64,000 bases of DNA from Tritrichomonas musculus (taxonomy: Eukaryota; Parabasalia; Tritrichomonadida; Tritrichomonadidae): NCBI GenBank assembly GCA_039105265.1, contig JAPFFF010000053.1, positions 310,001 to 374,000 of the forward strand, in the 5' to 3' direction. Both the position numbers and the translations under genes were made by a program. The notes beneath the pieces are model-generated. The model was not told where the DNA came from. It did not search any database and saw only the letters and a program-made list of their open reading frames with translations. Positions 1 through 10,723 of this stretch are shown here, piece by piece. Each line of letters begins with the position of its first letter. Positions within the stretch are counted from its first letter, which is position 1.

Positions 1-1
1 C

Positions 2-3000
2 GCAAATGAAATATCTAAGATGTTCAATGAAGAAGCGAATCTTTCTATTTCAGATATAATTGATGTATTTGACACAATATTTGAATGTGAAATGAAAACA
101 TCAGAAGAATATGAAGAATATTTGAGCAATTTCAAAATACTTAACATTTTATCAACCAAATATGAACAAAATAGAAACGATCGAAATATGTATTTTAATC
201 TTGGATTTATTTATTCCACAGGAGATCATGTTCCAATCGATATTAATAAAGCGATTCATTATTATTCACTCGCTTCAAATCAAAACCTTGCGGAAGCACA
301 ATATAATCTTGGATTTATTTATCATACAGGATATCATGTTCCAATTTACATTGACAAAGCGATTCATTATTATTCACTCGCTGCAAATCAAAACTTTCCA
401 GAAGCACAATATAATCTTGGATTTATTTATTCCACAGGAGATCATGTTCCAATCGATATTAATAAAGCGATTCATTATTATTCACTCGCTTCAAATCAAA
501 ACCTTGCGGAAGCACAATATAATCTTGGATTTATTTATCATACAGGATATCATGTTCCAATTGACATTGACAAAGCGATTCATCATTATTCACTCGCTGC
601 AAATCAAAACTTTCCAGAAGCACAATATAATCTTGGATTTATTTATCATTCAGGAGATCATGTTTCAATCGATATTAATAAAGCGATTCATTATTATTCA
701 CTGGCTGCAAATCAAAACCATCCAGAAGCACAATTTAAACTTGGATTTATTTATCATTCAGGAAAACATGTTCCAATTGACATTAATAAAGCGATTCATT
801 ATTATTCACTCGCTGCAAATCAAAACGATGCAGAAGCACAATTTAATCTTGGATTTATTTATCATACAGGATATCATGTTCCAATTGACATTGACAAAGC
901 GATTCATTATTATTCACTCGCTGCAAATCAAAACCATTCAAAAGCACAATTTAATCTTGGAGTTATTTATCATAAAGGATATCATGTTCCAATTGACATT
1001 GACAAAGCGATTCATTATTATTCACTGGCTGCAAATCAAAACCTTTCAAAAGCACAATTTAAACTTGGATTTATTTATCATACAGGATATCATGTTCCAA
1101 TTGACATTAATAAAGCGATTCATTATTATTCACTCGCTGCAAATCAAAACGATGCAGAAGCACAATTTAATCTTGGAGTTATTTATTCTAAAGGATATCA
1201 TGTTCCAATTGACATTGACAAAGCGATTCATTATTATTCACTCGCTGCAAATCAAAACCATTCAAAAGCACAAATTAATCTTGGAGTTATTTATCATAAA
1301 GGATATCATGTTCCAATCGACATTAATAAAGCGATTCATTATTATTCACTGGCTGCAAATCAAAACTTTCCAGAAGCACAATTTAATCTTGGAGTTATTT
1401 ATCATAAAGGATATCATGTTCCAATCGATATTAATAAAGCGATTCATTATTATTCACTCGCTGCAAATCAAAACTATCCGAGAGCACAATTTAAACTTGG
1501 ATTTATTTATTCCACAGGATATCATGTTTCAATTGACATTGAAAAAGCGATTCATTATTATTCACTCGCTTCAAATCAAAACCATTCAAAAGCACAATTT
1601 AAACTTGGATTTATTTATTCCACAGGATATCATGTTCCAATCGACATTAATAAAGCGATTCATTATTATTCACTCGCTGCAAATCAAAATCATGCAGAAG
1701 CTCAATTTAAACTTGGATTTATTTATTCCACAGGAGATCATGTTTCAATCAATATTGATAAAGCGATTCATTATTATTCACTCGCTTCAAATCAAAACTT
1801 TCCAGAAGCACAATTTAAACTTGGAGTTATTTATCATAAAGGATATCATGTTCCAATCGATATTAATAAAGCGATTCATTATTATTCACTCGCTGCAAAT
1901 CAAAATCATGCAGAAGCACAATTTAATCTTGGATTTATTTATTCCACAGGAGATCATGTTCCAATCGATATTAATAAAGCGATTCATCATTATTCACTCG
2001 CTGCAAATCAAAACTTTCCAGAAGCACAATTTAAACTTGGATTTATTTATCATTCAGGAGATCATGTTCCAATCGATATTAATAAAGCGATTCATTATTA
2101 TTCACTGGCTGCAAATCAAAACCATTCAAAAGCACAATTTAATCTTGGAGTTATTTATCATACAGGAGATCATGTTTCAATTGACATTAACAAAGCGATT
2201 CATTATTATTCACTCGCTGCAAATCAAAACGATGCAGAAGCACAATTTAATCTTGGATTTATTTATCATACAGGATATCATGTTCCAATTTACATTGACA
2301 AAGCGATTCATTATTATTCACTGGCTGCAAATCAAAACTTTCCAGAAGCACAATTTAATCTTGGAGTTATTTATTCTAAAGGATATCATGTTCCAATTGA
2401 CATTGACAAAGCGATTCATTATTATTCACTCGCTGCAAATCAAAACCATTCAAAAGCACAATTTAATCTTGGAGTTATTTATTCTACAGGATATCATGTT
2501 CCAATCGACCTTGATAAAGCGATTCATTATTATTCACTCGCTGCAAATCAAAACTTTCCAGAAGCACAATATTGTCTTGGAATTATGTATTATTTAAGAA
2601 ATTTTTCTATAACAAACATGAAGAAAAGCATACTTTATATAATATTATCATCAAAGAATGGAAATCGAGAAGCAAATTTTGCACATGGTTATTTGCTTCA
2701 TGAAGGAAAGTATATCAAAAGAAATATTGAAGAAGCGGTTCATTATTTGAAAGAGGCATCGTCATTTAATAATCAATTTGCCAAAAATAATCTTGGAATT
2801 CTTTACAAACATGGATTTGAAGAAGAAGTTCCTCAAAGAATATCTCAATCAATTGAATATTTCGAAGAAGCAATCAAACAGAAAGGAGATTATTTATCGA
2901 TGTACAATTTATCACATATTTATTTCTATGATCAATCAATCAAACAAAATTTCAATCTTCTTGATTTATTAATCAAATCTTGTAAAATATTTAAAGAATC

Positions 3001-3331
3001 ATTTGTATTATTAAGTCTTGTATTGATTGATAAATTTTGTTCGGACATAGAACAAATGGAAACAGAACTTGAAAAACGAGCAGATGCGTCGAATGATTTA
3101 ACTTCAAAGATTATAAATTATATTCTAGACCACAATTTATTTGATCCAAAATCATTTGATCAGTTTTATAATTTCTATCGTGATAGAGATTATTTATACA
3201 ATATTTTACACGAACCTATTCTAACATCTGAATTAAATAAAAAAGACAGAGAAGAAAAAGAACCAAAATATCGAAACATGAAAGAACTTTCAAATGAATT
3301 CTATGAAGGCTTTGGTCATGACTTAATGTGA
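2..3331 (+). CDS. Kinase-Sel1 repeat protein, copy 1 (5' end outside window)
   Basis: The reading frame is open from the left edge to a TGA at 3329-3331. It aligns along its whole length with the 3' three quarters of the two complete copies at 5350-10290 and 12308-16924, so the missing part is the unique N-terminal region and the kinase-like domain. What remains is a short acidic linker, 22 nearly identical 36-residue Sel1-type repeats (TPR-like helical pairs with core LGFIY...KAIHYYSLA...EAQ), several degenerate Sel1 repeats, and a unique C-terminal tail. Sel1 repeats are known as protein-protein scaffolds; the partner here is unknown. The order of repeat variants is closer to copy 3 than to copy 2. 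The first ATG inside the window (position 20) is internal, not the true start. Confidence 0.9.
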   Translation, partial: ANEISKMFNEEANLSISDIIDVFDTIFECEMKTSEEYEEYLSNFKILNILSTKYEQNRNDRNMYFNLGFIYSTGDHVPIDINKAIHYYSLASNQNLAEAQYNLGFIYHTGYHVPIYIDKAIHYYSLAANQNFPEAQYNLGFIYSTGDHVPIDINKAIHYYSLASNQNLAEAQYNLGFIYHTGYHVPIDIDKAIHHYSLAANQNFPEAQYNLGFIYHSGDHVSIDINKAIHYYSLAANQNHPEAQFKLGFIYHSGKHVPIDINKAIHYYSLAANQNDAEAQFNLGFIYHTGYHVPIDIDKAIHYYSLAANQNHSKAQFNLGVIYHKGYHVPIDIDKAIHYYSLAANQNLSKAQFKLGFIYHTGYHVPIDINKAIHYYSLAANQNDAEAQFNLGVIYSKGYHVPIDIDKAIHYYSLAANQNHSKAQINLGVIYHKGYHVPIDINKAIHYYSLAANQNFPEAQFNLGVIYHKGYHVPIDINKAIHYYSLAANQNYPRAQFKLGFIYSTGYHVSIDIEKAIHYYSLASNQNHSKAQFKLGFIYSTGYHVPIDINKAIHYYSLAANQNHAEAQFKLGFIYSTGDHVSINIDKAIHYYSLASNQNFPEAQFKLGVIYHKGYHVPIDINKAIHYYSLAANQNHAEAQFNLGFIYSTGDHVPIDINKAIHHYSLAANQNFPEAQFKLGFIYHSGDHVPIDINKAIHYYSLAANQNHSKAQFNLGVIYHTGDHVSIDINKAIHYYSLAANQNDAEAQFNLGFIYHTGYHVPIYIDKAIHYYSLAANQNFPEAQFNLGVIYSKGYHVPIDIDKAIHYYSLAANQNHSKAQFNLGVIYSTGYHVPIDLDKAIHYYSLAANQNFPEAQYCLGIMYYLRNFSITNMKKSILYIILSSKNGNREANFAHGYLLHEGKYIKRNIEEAVHYLKEASSFNNQFAKNNLGILYKHGFEEEVPQRISQSIEYFEEAIKQKGDYLSMYNLSHIYFYDQSIKQNFNLLDLLIKSCKIFKESFVLLSLVLIDKFCSDIEQMETELEKRADASNDLTSKIINYILDHNLFDPKSFDQFYNFYRDRDYLYNILHEPILTSELNKKDREEKEPKYRNMKELSNEFYEGFGHDLM
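200..2575 (+). repeat. Sel1-coding 108-bp tandem array, 22 units
   Basis: CTTGGA recurs in register every 108 bp from 200 to 2576, giving exactly 22 periods of 36 codons. Units are nearly identical at third codon positions as well, and variation is confined to a handful of codons with few alternatives (GY/GD/GK, VP/VS, HT/HK/HS/ST/SK, AA/AS, FP/HS/HA/DA/LA/YP). Confidence 0.95.
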
Positions 3332-3764
3332 TCGACTATTCATTCTAGAACTCATTCATCTATATTTTTATGGTTCACAAAAATATTGAAGTTTGTATAA
3401 TATATTTTATAAATGTGGCTTGAAATTTGACTGAGATTGTGATCAAGATTTATCTAGTTTTATTGGACTTCAAATTTTAAATGAGTTTTAAAATTTGTAT
3501 ATATTTCATTCATGAACAACAAATATCGAAAATTTCATATTAATATCATCAAAAATAATATTTGATGAACATATTAAAATCATCAATTATAATATTATGA
3601 GTAAGAATTTCAAGATTGGAAGGATGCATTAAATAATAATAATAATAAATGATTTTAATTAAATTATTTTCCCTTCAAAAAACTGATTAATTTAACTGGT
3701 TTTAATAAAACAAATTATAAGTTCGGCTATTTTTATAAAATTAAGGAAATAATTTATTAAAATA
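3332..3764. other. Short convergent spacer between kinase-Sel1 and LRR genes
   Basis: About 430 bp of AT-rich spacer separate the 3' ends of the two convergent genes. Nothing coding is visible. The same spacer recurs almost unchanged at 10291-10723, so it belongs to the duplicated unit. An A-homopolymer near 3774 (11 bp longer or shorter between copies) runs into the LRR reading frame. Confidence 0.6.
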
Positions 3765-4898
3765 TTAATTATTAAAAAAAAAAAAAATATATATTTTAAT
3801 AACATTCACTCCGGCTGGAATTCCAATATATGTCGGTTCAAATGAATTTGGAATTGATATTTGTTCTAAAGACGAACATCCATAAAATGCACCAAGTCCA
3901 ATAGATGAAACAGTCTTTGGGATTTCAATTTTTTCAATTCTTGAACATTCTCTAAACGCATGATTTCCAATTGTCGTCAATGACTCAGGGATTTCTATTT
4001 CTTCTAATGATGAGCATCCACTAAAGCAACGAGGTCCAATTGATAAAATGGAAGATTGAATCACAATTTTCTTAAGTGATTGGCATTCAAGGAAACTTTC
4101 TTTTTCAATAGATGTTACTGATGATGGTAATTCAATACTTAGTAATGATGAACATTTCGAGAAAACGTTTGATTCAATAGTTATTAAATTTGAATGTATT
4201 CCAATGCTCTTTAGATTTGAACATTTTGAGAAACATCCTGATTCAAGAACTGTTACAGAAGAAGGAATTTCAATTCTCGTCAATGAATTACATCCTTCGA
4301 ATGCATATGAGCCAATTGATGTTATAGAAGAAGGAATGACAATATCTTCCAATGAACTGCATTCAGCAAAAGAACTCTTTCCGATAATCGTAACAGATGA
4401 AGGAATAGAAATGCTCTTTATTGAAGAGCATCCATAAAATGCACAGTTTCCAATCATTTTTATTGAATGAGGAATAGAAAAAGAACTCAATGAAGTGCAT
4501 CCATCGAAAAGATGATCGCTTATCTCTGTCAATGAAGAAGGAATTTCAACAGTTGTGAGTGAAGAACATCCAGAGAAAGCACTCGATCCAATCGACTTCA
4601 ACGCAGATGGAAGTTTCATCGTTGTCAAAGATATGCAGCCACAGAAAGCACAGCTTCCAATTGTTGTCACTGATGATGAAATTTTGGCATTGATAAGAGA
4701 AGAACAACCACGAAATGCATGATTTCCAATTGATGGAACAGATGATGATATTTCAACCTCCAAAAGTGACAGGCAACCGCTGAATGATCCTCCTTGACGC
4801 AAATCTCCTCCTTCAATTGATTTCACGTTTTCAAACTTGAGATATTTGATGTTTTTGTCATCTCTGAATTTTGTAATCAGATGAAATTTGGTAAACAT
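3765..4898 (-). CDS. BspA-type leucine-rich repeat protein, unit copy 1
   Basis: This 377-residue protein consists almost wholly of TpLRR/LRR_5 repeats of 23 residues with the pattern IPSSVTSIGxxAFxGCSSL, typical of the BspA-like families expanded in trichomonads. I place the start at the ATG at 4898, because the frame upstream offers only a TTG. A short non-repeat N-terminus precedes about fourteen repeats. The C-terminus ends in an aromatic run (IYIFFFFNN) encoded by the T/A homopolymer, so the present stop may not be the ancestral one. No signal peptide or membrane segment is visible. It is convergent with the kinase-Sel1 gene and duplicated with it. Family members may be surface adhesins in other organisms; a function here cannot be read from sequence. 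Confidence 0.8.
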   Translation of the reverse strand: MFTKFHLITKFRDDKNIKYLKFENVKSIEGGDLRQGGSFSGCLSLLEVEISSSVPSIGNHAFRGCSSLINAKISSSVTTIGSCAFCGCISLTTMKLPSALKSIGSSAFSGCSSLTTVEIPSSLTEISDHLFDGCTSLSSFSIPHSIKMIGNCAFYGCSSIKSISIPSSVTIIGKSSFAECSSLEDIVIPSSITSIGSYAFEGCNSLTRIEIPSSVTVLESGCFSKCSNLKSIGIHSNLITIESNVFSKCSSLLSIELPSSVTSIEKESFLECQSLKKIVIQSSILSIGPRCFSGCSSLEEIEIPESLTTIGNHAFRECSRIEKIEIPKTVSSIGLGAFYGCSSLEQISIPNSFEPTYIGIPAGVNVIKIYIFFFFNN

Positions 4899-4904
4899 TT
4901 TCAA

Positions 4905-5325
4905 ATCTGTCCTTAAAATCTGCTAATTAAATAAAATCAGATTACCCATATTTTTCATGCATTAATAAAAATTTGTCCATTAATTCCAGTATTATTTATT
5001 ATTAAAAAAAATCTTTAAACAATGAAATATATATGACATTTGAATGTCATTTTCATTCAAAGAGACTTGTTAAAAAATGAAATTGAAAGCTTTTTAACTT
5101 TTTATCTTTTTGTTGACATTCAATCCTGACACGAATAAAACTCTCTTGTAATCTCCAAAATCTCTTCAACACATACAAAGAATATTGAGATATATTGAAA
5201 CGAATAAATAAATAAGATTATTCGAGAGTGGCTACAGATCAAAAATCTCTAATTTAATAGATTATAATTTATTTATGGAAAATTGTATGAGGTTAATCAA
5301 ATAATTAAAAGGTTTATTCAATTTT
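4905..5325. other. 5' intergenic region shared by LRR and kinase-Sel1 genes
   Basis: About 440 bp lie between divergently oriented starts, so promoters of both genes should be here. There is a short inverted motif around 5036-5058 (gacatttgaatgtc). It recurs nearly unchanged in the next unit at 11860-12283. No gene is seen. Confidence 0.5.
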
Positions 5326-5330
5326 TCATA
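5326..5330 (+). promoter_or_regulatory. Candidate Inr (TCATA) of kinase-Sel1 copy 2
   Basis: TCATA lies with its A 22 nt upstream of the ATG at 5350 and fits the trichomonad initiator TCA(+1)Y(T/A). The identical motif is at 12284-12288, the same distance before copy 3. The motif is short, so chance occurrence in AT-rich DNA is possible. Confidence 0.4.
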
Positions 5331-5349
5331 AACAATATTTTCAAGAAAT

Positions 5350-8300
5350 ATGATTGAAGAATTTCAAAAAATTCGGAAATACATAGACAGCAAGAAGTTT
5401 ATATTGCATAACCATGCAGCCATCGAAGTTATTCAAGATTATAACTTCATTCATATTTCAGAACAAATTTCATTTGATGGAAAAGAAGAAGAAGAAGAAA
5501 AAGAAAAAGAATTCAAAATATATCAAAATATCAGTAATTCTAAAGTCATTGTAATTGACCAAAACAAAAAATTCGATAAATTAGTTAATCAAAAATATTA
5601 TATTCTTGGCTTTGAAAAAACTATAATTCTCCTCAAAGAATCTTCTCTTTCATTTCTTCAACAACTTTTATCTTCCAATCCAAATTTACCAATTTGTTTC
5701 TTGAATAGCAAAGATGATTACTTTTCAAAAAACATAAAAAATCCAGAAATTACAAATAACGAATTCTTTAAAGAAGAAATAAAGAGTTTAAATAATTTTT
5801 TTCATCTTTCTAATTTGACAAGGCAAATGAAAAGAATATGGAAATTTATTGTTCCATGCATATCGGGCTATTTAATTAAGAAAAGCTATTTACAGTTAAA
5901 CGATCATCGTATTTCAAATTTCATTGAAAACATCGAAAAACCTCTTGAGAACAAAGTCATAAAAGAAGAAGACTGTGTCAAACTACGAAATGTTGGAAAA
6001 GGAAGTTCATTTACATGTGTATTGATATACCACATTATACATGAAAAAATGTATGTTATTAAGAAGCCGAATATTTACAATGCCGAATTTCGGAAGTTGA
6101 TTGAGCGAGAGAAAGAAAATTATTTGCGCTTCAGCCATCCACTTTTGCCAACATTTTATGGGACAGTTGAAAATAAAGACTACATTGTCATTGAATTCAT
6201 CAATGGACGAACATTGAGCAATATAAATAAAAATCAGTTTTCAGCTGACGATGTATTTCATATCATCTATGAAATCATCACCGTCATCAAGTACTTTCAC
6301 AGCAATAATTATATTTATCGAGATTTAAAAGCAAACAATATCATCATTGATGAAAATAAAAGCGCTGTTTTGATTGATCTTGATCGTTTGATTGAATATG
6401 ATCCATCCATTGTGCATACATCAGATCTGATAAATGCATCAGAAAATCCATCATTTGATGATGATATTCGATGCTTAAGAGAAACGATACAATTCATCTT
6501 ACAAGAAACAGAGGATTCACATGACGCCGCAAATGAAATATCTAAGATGTTCAATGAAGAAGCGAATCTTTCTATTTCAGATATAATTGATGTATTTGAC
6601 ACAATATTTGAATGTGAAATGAAAACATCAGAAGAATATGAAGAATATTTGAGCAATTTCAAAATACTTAACATTTTATCAACCAAATATGAACAAAATA
6701 GAAACGATCGAAATATGTATTTTAATCTTGGATTTATTTATTCCACAGGAGATCATGTTCCAATCGATATTAATAAAGCGATTCATTATTATTCACTCGC
6801 TTCAAATCAAAACCTTGCGGAAGCACAATATAATCTTGGATTTATTTATCATACAGGATATCATGTTCCAATTGACATTGACAAAGCGATTCATTATTAT
6901 TCACTCGCTGCAAATCAAAACTTTCCAGAAGCACAATTTAATCTTGGATTTATTTATTCCACAGGAGATCATGTTCCAATTGACATTGACAAAGCGATTC
7001 ATTATTATTCACTCGCTGCAAATCAAAACCTTGCGGAAGTACAATATAATCTTGGATTTATTTATCATACAGGATATCATGTTCCAATTGACATTGACAA
7101 AGCGATTCATTATTATTCACTCGCTGTAAATCAAAACTTTCCAGAAGCACAATATAATCTTGGATTTATTTATCATACAGGATATCATGTTCCAATTGAC
7201 ATTGACAAAGCGATTCATCATTATTCACTCGCTGCAAATCAAAACTTTCCAGAAGCACAATATAATCTTGGATTTATTTATCATTCAGGAGATCATGTTT
7301 CAATCGACATTAATAAAGCGATTCATTATTATTCACTCGCTGCAAATCAAAACTTTCCAGAAGCACAATATAATCTTGGATTTATTTATCATTCAGGAGA
7401 TCATGTTTCAATCGACATTAATAAAGCGATTCATTATTATTCACTGGCTGCAAATCAAAACCATCCAGAAGCACAATTTAAACTTGGATTTATTTATCAT
7501 TCAGGAAAACATGTTCCAATTGACATTAATAAAGCGATTCATTATTATTCACTCGCTGCAAATCAAAACGATGCAGAAGCACAATTTAATCTTGGAGTTA
7601 TTTATTCAACAGGAGATCATGTTCCAATCGACATTAATAAAGCGATTCATTATTATTCACTCGCTGCAAATCAAAACTTTCTAGAAGCACAATTTAATCT
7701 TGGAGTTATTTATCATAAAGGAGATCATGTTCCAATTGACATTAATAAAGCGATTCATTATTATTCACTCGCTGTAAATCAAAACTTTCCAGAAGCACAA
7801 TTTAATCTTGGATTTATTTATTCAACAGGAGATCATGTTCCAATTGACATTAATAAAGCGATTCATTATTATTCACTCGCTGCAAATCAAAACCATTCAA
7901 AAGCACAAATTAATCTTGGAGTTATTTATCATAAAGGATATCATGTTCCAATCGACATTAATAAAGCGATTCATTATTATTCACTGGCTGCAAATCAAAA
8001 CTTTCCAGAAGCACAATTTAATCTTGGAGTTATTTATCATAAAGGATATCATGTTCCAATCGATATTAATAAAGCGATTCATTATTATTCACTCGCTGCA
8101 AATCAAAACTATCCGAGAGCACAATTTAAACTTGGATTTATTTATTCCACAGGATATCATGTTTCAATTGACATTGAAAAAGCGATTCATTATTATTCAC
8201 TCGCTTCAAATCAAAACCATTCAAAAGCACAATTTAAACTTGGATTTATTTATTCCACAGGATATCATGTTTCAATTGACATTAATAAAGCGATTCATTA

Positions 8301-10290
8301 TTATTCACTCGCTGCAAATCAAAACCATTCAAAAGCACAAATTAATCTTGGAGTTATTTATCATAAAGGATATCATGTTCCAATCGACATTAATAAAGCG
8401 ATTCATTATTATTCACTGGCTGCAAATCAAAACCATTCAAAAGCACAAATTAATCTTGGAGTTATTTATCATAAAGGATATCATGTTCCAATCGACATTA
8501 ATAAAGCGATTCATTATTATTCACTCGCTGCAAATCAAAACTATCCGAGAGCACAATTTAAACTTGGATTTATTTATTCCACAGGATATCATGTTTCAAT
8601 TGACATTGAAAAAGCGATTCATTATTATTCACTCGCTTCAAATCAAAACCATTCAAAAGCACAATTTAAACTTGGATTTATTTATTCCACAGGATATCAT
8701 GTTCCAATCGACATTAATAAAGCGATTCATTATTATTCACTCGCTGCAAATCAAAACTTTCCAGAAGCACAATTTAAACTTGGATTTATTTATTCCACAG
8801 GAGATCATGTTTCAATCAATATTGATAAAGCGATTCATTATTATTCACTCGCTGCAAATCAAAACTTTCCAGAAGCACAATTTAAACTTGGAGTTATTTA
8901 TCATAAAGGAGATCATGTTCCAATCGATATTAATAAAGCGATTCATCATTATTCACTCGCTGCAAATCAAAACTTTCCAGAAGCACAATTTAAACTTGGA
9001 TTTATTTATCATTCAGGAGATCATGTTCCAATCGATATTAATAAAGCGATTCATTATTATTCACTGGCTGCAAATCAAAACCATTCAAAAGCACAATTTA
9101 ATCTTGGAGTTATTTATCATACAGGAGATCATGTTTCAATTGACATTAACAAAGCGATTCATTATTATTCACTCGCTGCAAATCAAAACGATGCAGAAGC
9201 ACAATTTAATCTTGGATTTATTTATCATACAGGATATCATGTTCCAATTTACATTGACAAAGCGATTCATTATTATTCACTGGCTGCAAATCAAAACTTT
9301 CCAGAAGCACAATTTAATCTTGGAGTTATTTATTCTAAAGGATATCATGTTCCAATTGACATTGACAAAGCGATTCATTATTATTCACTCGCTGCAAATC
9401 AAAACCATTCAAAAGCACAATTTAATCTTGGAGTTATTTATTCTACAGGATATCATGTTCCAATCGACCTTGATAAAGCGATTCATTATTATTCACTCGC
9501 TGCAAATCAAAACTTTCCAGAAGCACAATATTGTCTTGGAATTATGTATTATTTAAGAAATTTTTCTATAACAAACATGAAGAAAAGCATACTTTATATA
9601 ATATTATCATCAAAGAATGGAAATCGAGAAGCAAATTTTGCACATGGTTATTTGCTTCATGAAGGAAAGTATATCAAAAGAAATATTGAAGAAGCGGTTC
9701 ATTATTTGAAAGAGGCATCGTCATTTAATAATCAATTTGCCAAAAATAATCTTGGAATTCTTTACAAACATGGATTTGAAGAAGAAGTTCCTCAAAGAAT
9801 ATCTCAATCAATTGAATATTTCGAAGAAGCAATCAAACAGAAAGGAGATTATTTATCGATGTACAATTTATCACATATTTATTTCTATGATCAATCAATC
9901 AAACAAAATTTCAATCTTCTTGATTTATTAATCAAATCTTGTAAAATATTTAAAGAATCATTTGTATTATTAAGTCTTGTATTGATTGATAAATTTTGTT
10001 CGGACATAGAACAAATGGAAACAGAACTTGAAAAACGAGCAGATGCGTCGAATGATTTAACATCAAAGATTATAAATTATATTCTAGACCACAATTTATT
10101 TGATCCAAAATCATTTGATCAGTTTTATAATTTCTATCGTGATAGAGATTATTTATACAATATTTTACACGAACCTATTCTAACATCTGAATTAAATAAA
10201 AAAGACAGAGAAGAAAAAGAACCAAAATATCGAAACATGAAAGAACTTTCAAATGAATTCTATGAAGGCTTTGGTCATGACTTAATGTGA
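5350..10290 (+). CDS. Kinase-Sel1 repeat protein, copy 2 (complete, 26 repeats)
   Basis: The 1646-residue protein has a unique N-terminal region of about 200 residues with an acidic Glu/Lys stretch near residue 46, then a compact kinase-like domain at about 207-385. Visible kinase motifs are a glycine loop VGKGSSFTCV (from V215), a VIKK lysine at 238/239, a catalytic loop YRDLKANN with D325, K327 and N330, and DLD (343-345) where DFG is usual. The C-lobe after DLD is very short. A linker is followed by 26 near-identical 36-residue Sel1 repeats, degenerate Sel1 repeats and a C-terminal tail. Kinase-Sel1 proteins are expanded in trichomonads; substrate and partners are unknown. Catalysis is possible because Lys, Asp and Asn are kept, but a pseudokinase is equally defensible. 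The start follows an Inr-like TCATA. Confidence 0.9.
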   Translation: MIEEFQKIRKYIDSKKFILHNHAAIEVIQDYNFIHISEQISFDGKEEEEEKEKEFKIYQNISNSKVIVIDQNKKFDKLVNQKYYILGFEKTIILLKESSLSFLQQLLSSNPNLPICFLNSKDDYFSKNIKNPEITNNEFFKEEIKSLNNFFHLSNLTRQMKRIWKFIVPCISGYLIKKSYLQLNDHRISNFIENIEKPLENKVIKEEDCVKLRNVGKGSSFTCVLIYHIIHEKMYVIKKPNIYNAEFRKLIEREKENYLRFSHPLLPTFYGTVENKDYIVIEFINGRTLSNINKNQFSADDVFHIIYEIITVIKYFHSNNYIYRDLKANNIIIDENKSAVLIDLDRLIEYDPSIVHTSDLINASENPSFDDDIRCLRETIQFILQETEDSHDAANEISKMFNEEANLSISDIIDVFDTIFECEMKTSEEYEEYLSNFKILNILSTKYEQNRNDRNMYFNLGFIYSTGDHVPIDINKAIHYYSLASNQNLAEAQYNLGFIYHTGYHVPIDIDKAIHYYSLAANQNFPEAQFNLGFIYSTGDHVPIDIDKAIHYYSLAANQNLAEVQYNLGFIYHTGYHVPIDIDKAIHYYSLAVNQNFPEAQYNLGFIYHTGYHVPIDIDKAIHHYSLAANQNFPEAQYNLGFIYHSGDHVSIDINKAIHYYSLAANQNFPEAQYNLGFIYHSGDHVSIDINKAIHYYSLAANQNHPEAQFKLGFIYHSGKHVPIDINKAIHYYSLAANQNDAEAQFNLGVIYSTGDHVPIDINKAIHYYSLAANQNFLEAQFNLGVIYHKGDHVPIDINKAIHYYSLAVNQNFPEAQFNLGFIYSTGDHVPIDINKAIHYYSLAANQNHSKAQINLGVIYHKGYHVPIDINKAIHYYSLAANQNFPEAQFNLGVIYHKGYHVPIDINKAIHYYSLAANQNYPRAQFKLGFIYSTGYHVSIDIEKAIHYYSLASNQNHSKAQFKLGFIYSTGYHVSIDINKAIHYYSLAANQNHSKAQINLGVIYHKGYHVPIDINKAIHYYSLAANQNHSKAQINLGVIYHKGYHVPIDINKAIHYYSLAANQNYPRAQFKLGFIYSTGYHVSIDIEKAIHYYSLASNQNHSKAQFKLGFIYSTGYHVPIDINKAIHYYSLAANQNFPEAQFKLGFIYSTGDHVSINIDKAIHYYSLAANQNFPEAQFKLGVIYHKGDHVPIDINKAIHHYSLAANQNFPEAQFKLGFIYHSGDHVPIDINKAIHYYSLAANQNHSKAQFNLGVIYHTGDHVSIDINKAIHYYSLAANQNDAEAQFNLGFIYHTGYHVPIYIDKAIHYYSLAANQNFPEAQFNLGVIYSKGYHVPIDIDKAIHYYSLAANQNHSKAQFNLGVIYSTGYHVPIDLDKAIHYYSLAANQNFPEAQYCLGIMYYLRNFSITNMKKSILYIILSSKNGNREANFAHGYLLHEGKYIKRNIEEAVHYLKEASSFNNQFAKNNLGILYKHGFEEEVPQRISQSIEYFEEAIKQKGDYLSMYNLSHIYFYDQSIKQNFNLLDLLIKSCKIFKESFVLLSLVLIDKFCSDIEQMETELEKRADASNDLTSKIINYILDHNLFDPKSFDQFYNFYRDRDYLYNILHEPILTSELNKKDREEKEPKYRNMKELSNEFYEGFGHDLM
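6727..9534 (+). repeat. Sel1-coding 108-bp tandem array, 26 units
   Basis: The register marker CTTGGA runs from 6727 to 9535, 2808 bp or 26 units of 108 bp. Local blocks of several units are repeated (for example the pair ending in YPRAQ followed by GYHVSIDIEK occurs twice, near 8110 and 8540), showing multi-unit duplication inside this copy that is absent from the other two. Confidence 0.95.
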
Positions 10291-10723
10291 TCGACTATTC
10301 ATTCTAGAACTCATTCATCTATATTTTTATGGTTCACAAAAATATTGAAGTTTGTATAATATATTTTATAAATGTGGCTTGAAATTTGACTGAGATTGTG
10401 ATCAAGATTTATCTAGTTTTATTGGACTTCAAATTTTAAATGAGTTTTAAAATTTGTATATATTTCATTCATGAACAACAAATATCGAAAATTTCATATT
10501 AATATCATCAAAAATAATATTTGATGAACATATTAAAATCATCAATTATAATATTATGAGTAAGAATTTCAAGATTGGAAGGATGCATTAAATAATAATA
10601 ATAATAAATGATTTTAATTAAATTATTTTCCCTTCAAAAAACTGATTAATTTAACTGGTTTTAATAAAACAAATTATAAGTTCGGCTATTTTTATAAAAT
10701 TAAGGAAATAATTTATTAAAATA

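Noticed and set aside
162-2597. 811-codon alternative frame along the Sel1 array (and similar at 6689-9556 and 13647-16190)
   Set aside because: With a 108-bp period, a second frame that is open in one unit is open in all. It encodes a monotonous Ile/Phe/Lys peptide, while substitutions follow the Sel1 frame. It is a shadow.
4204-4437. Plus-strand 77-codon frame inside the LRR gene (also 11163-11396)
   Set aside because: Antisense shadow of repeat DNA.
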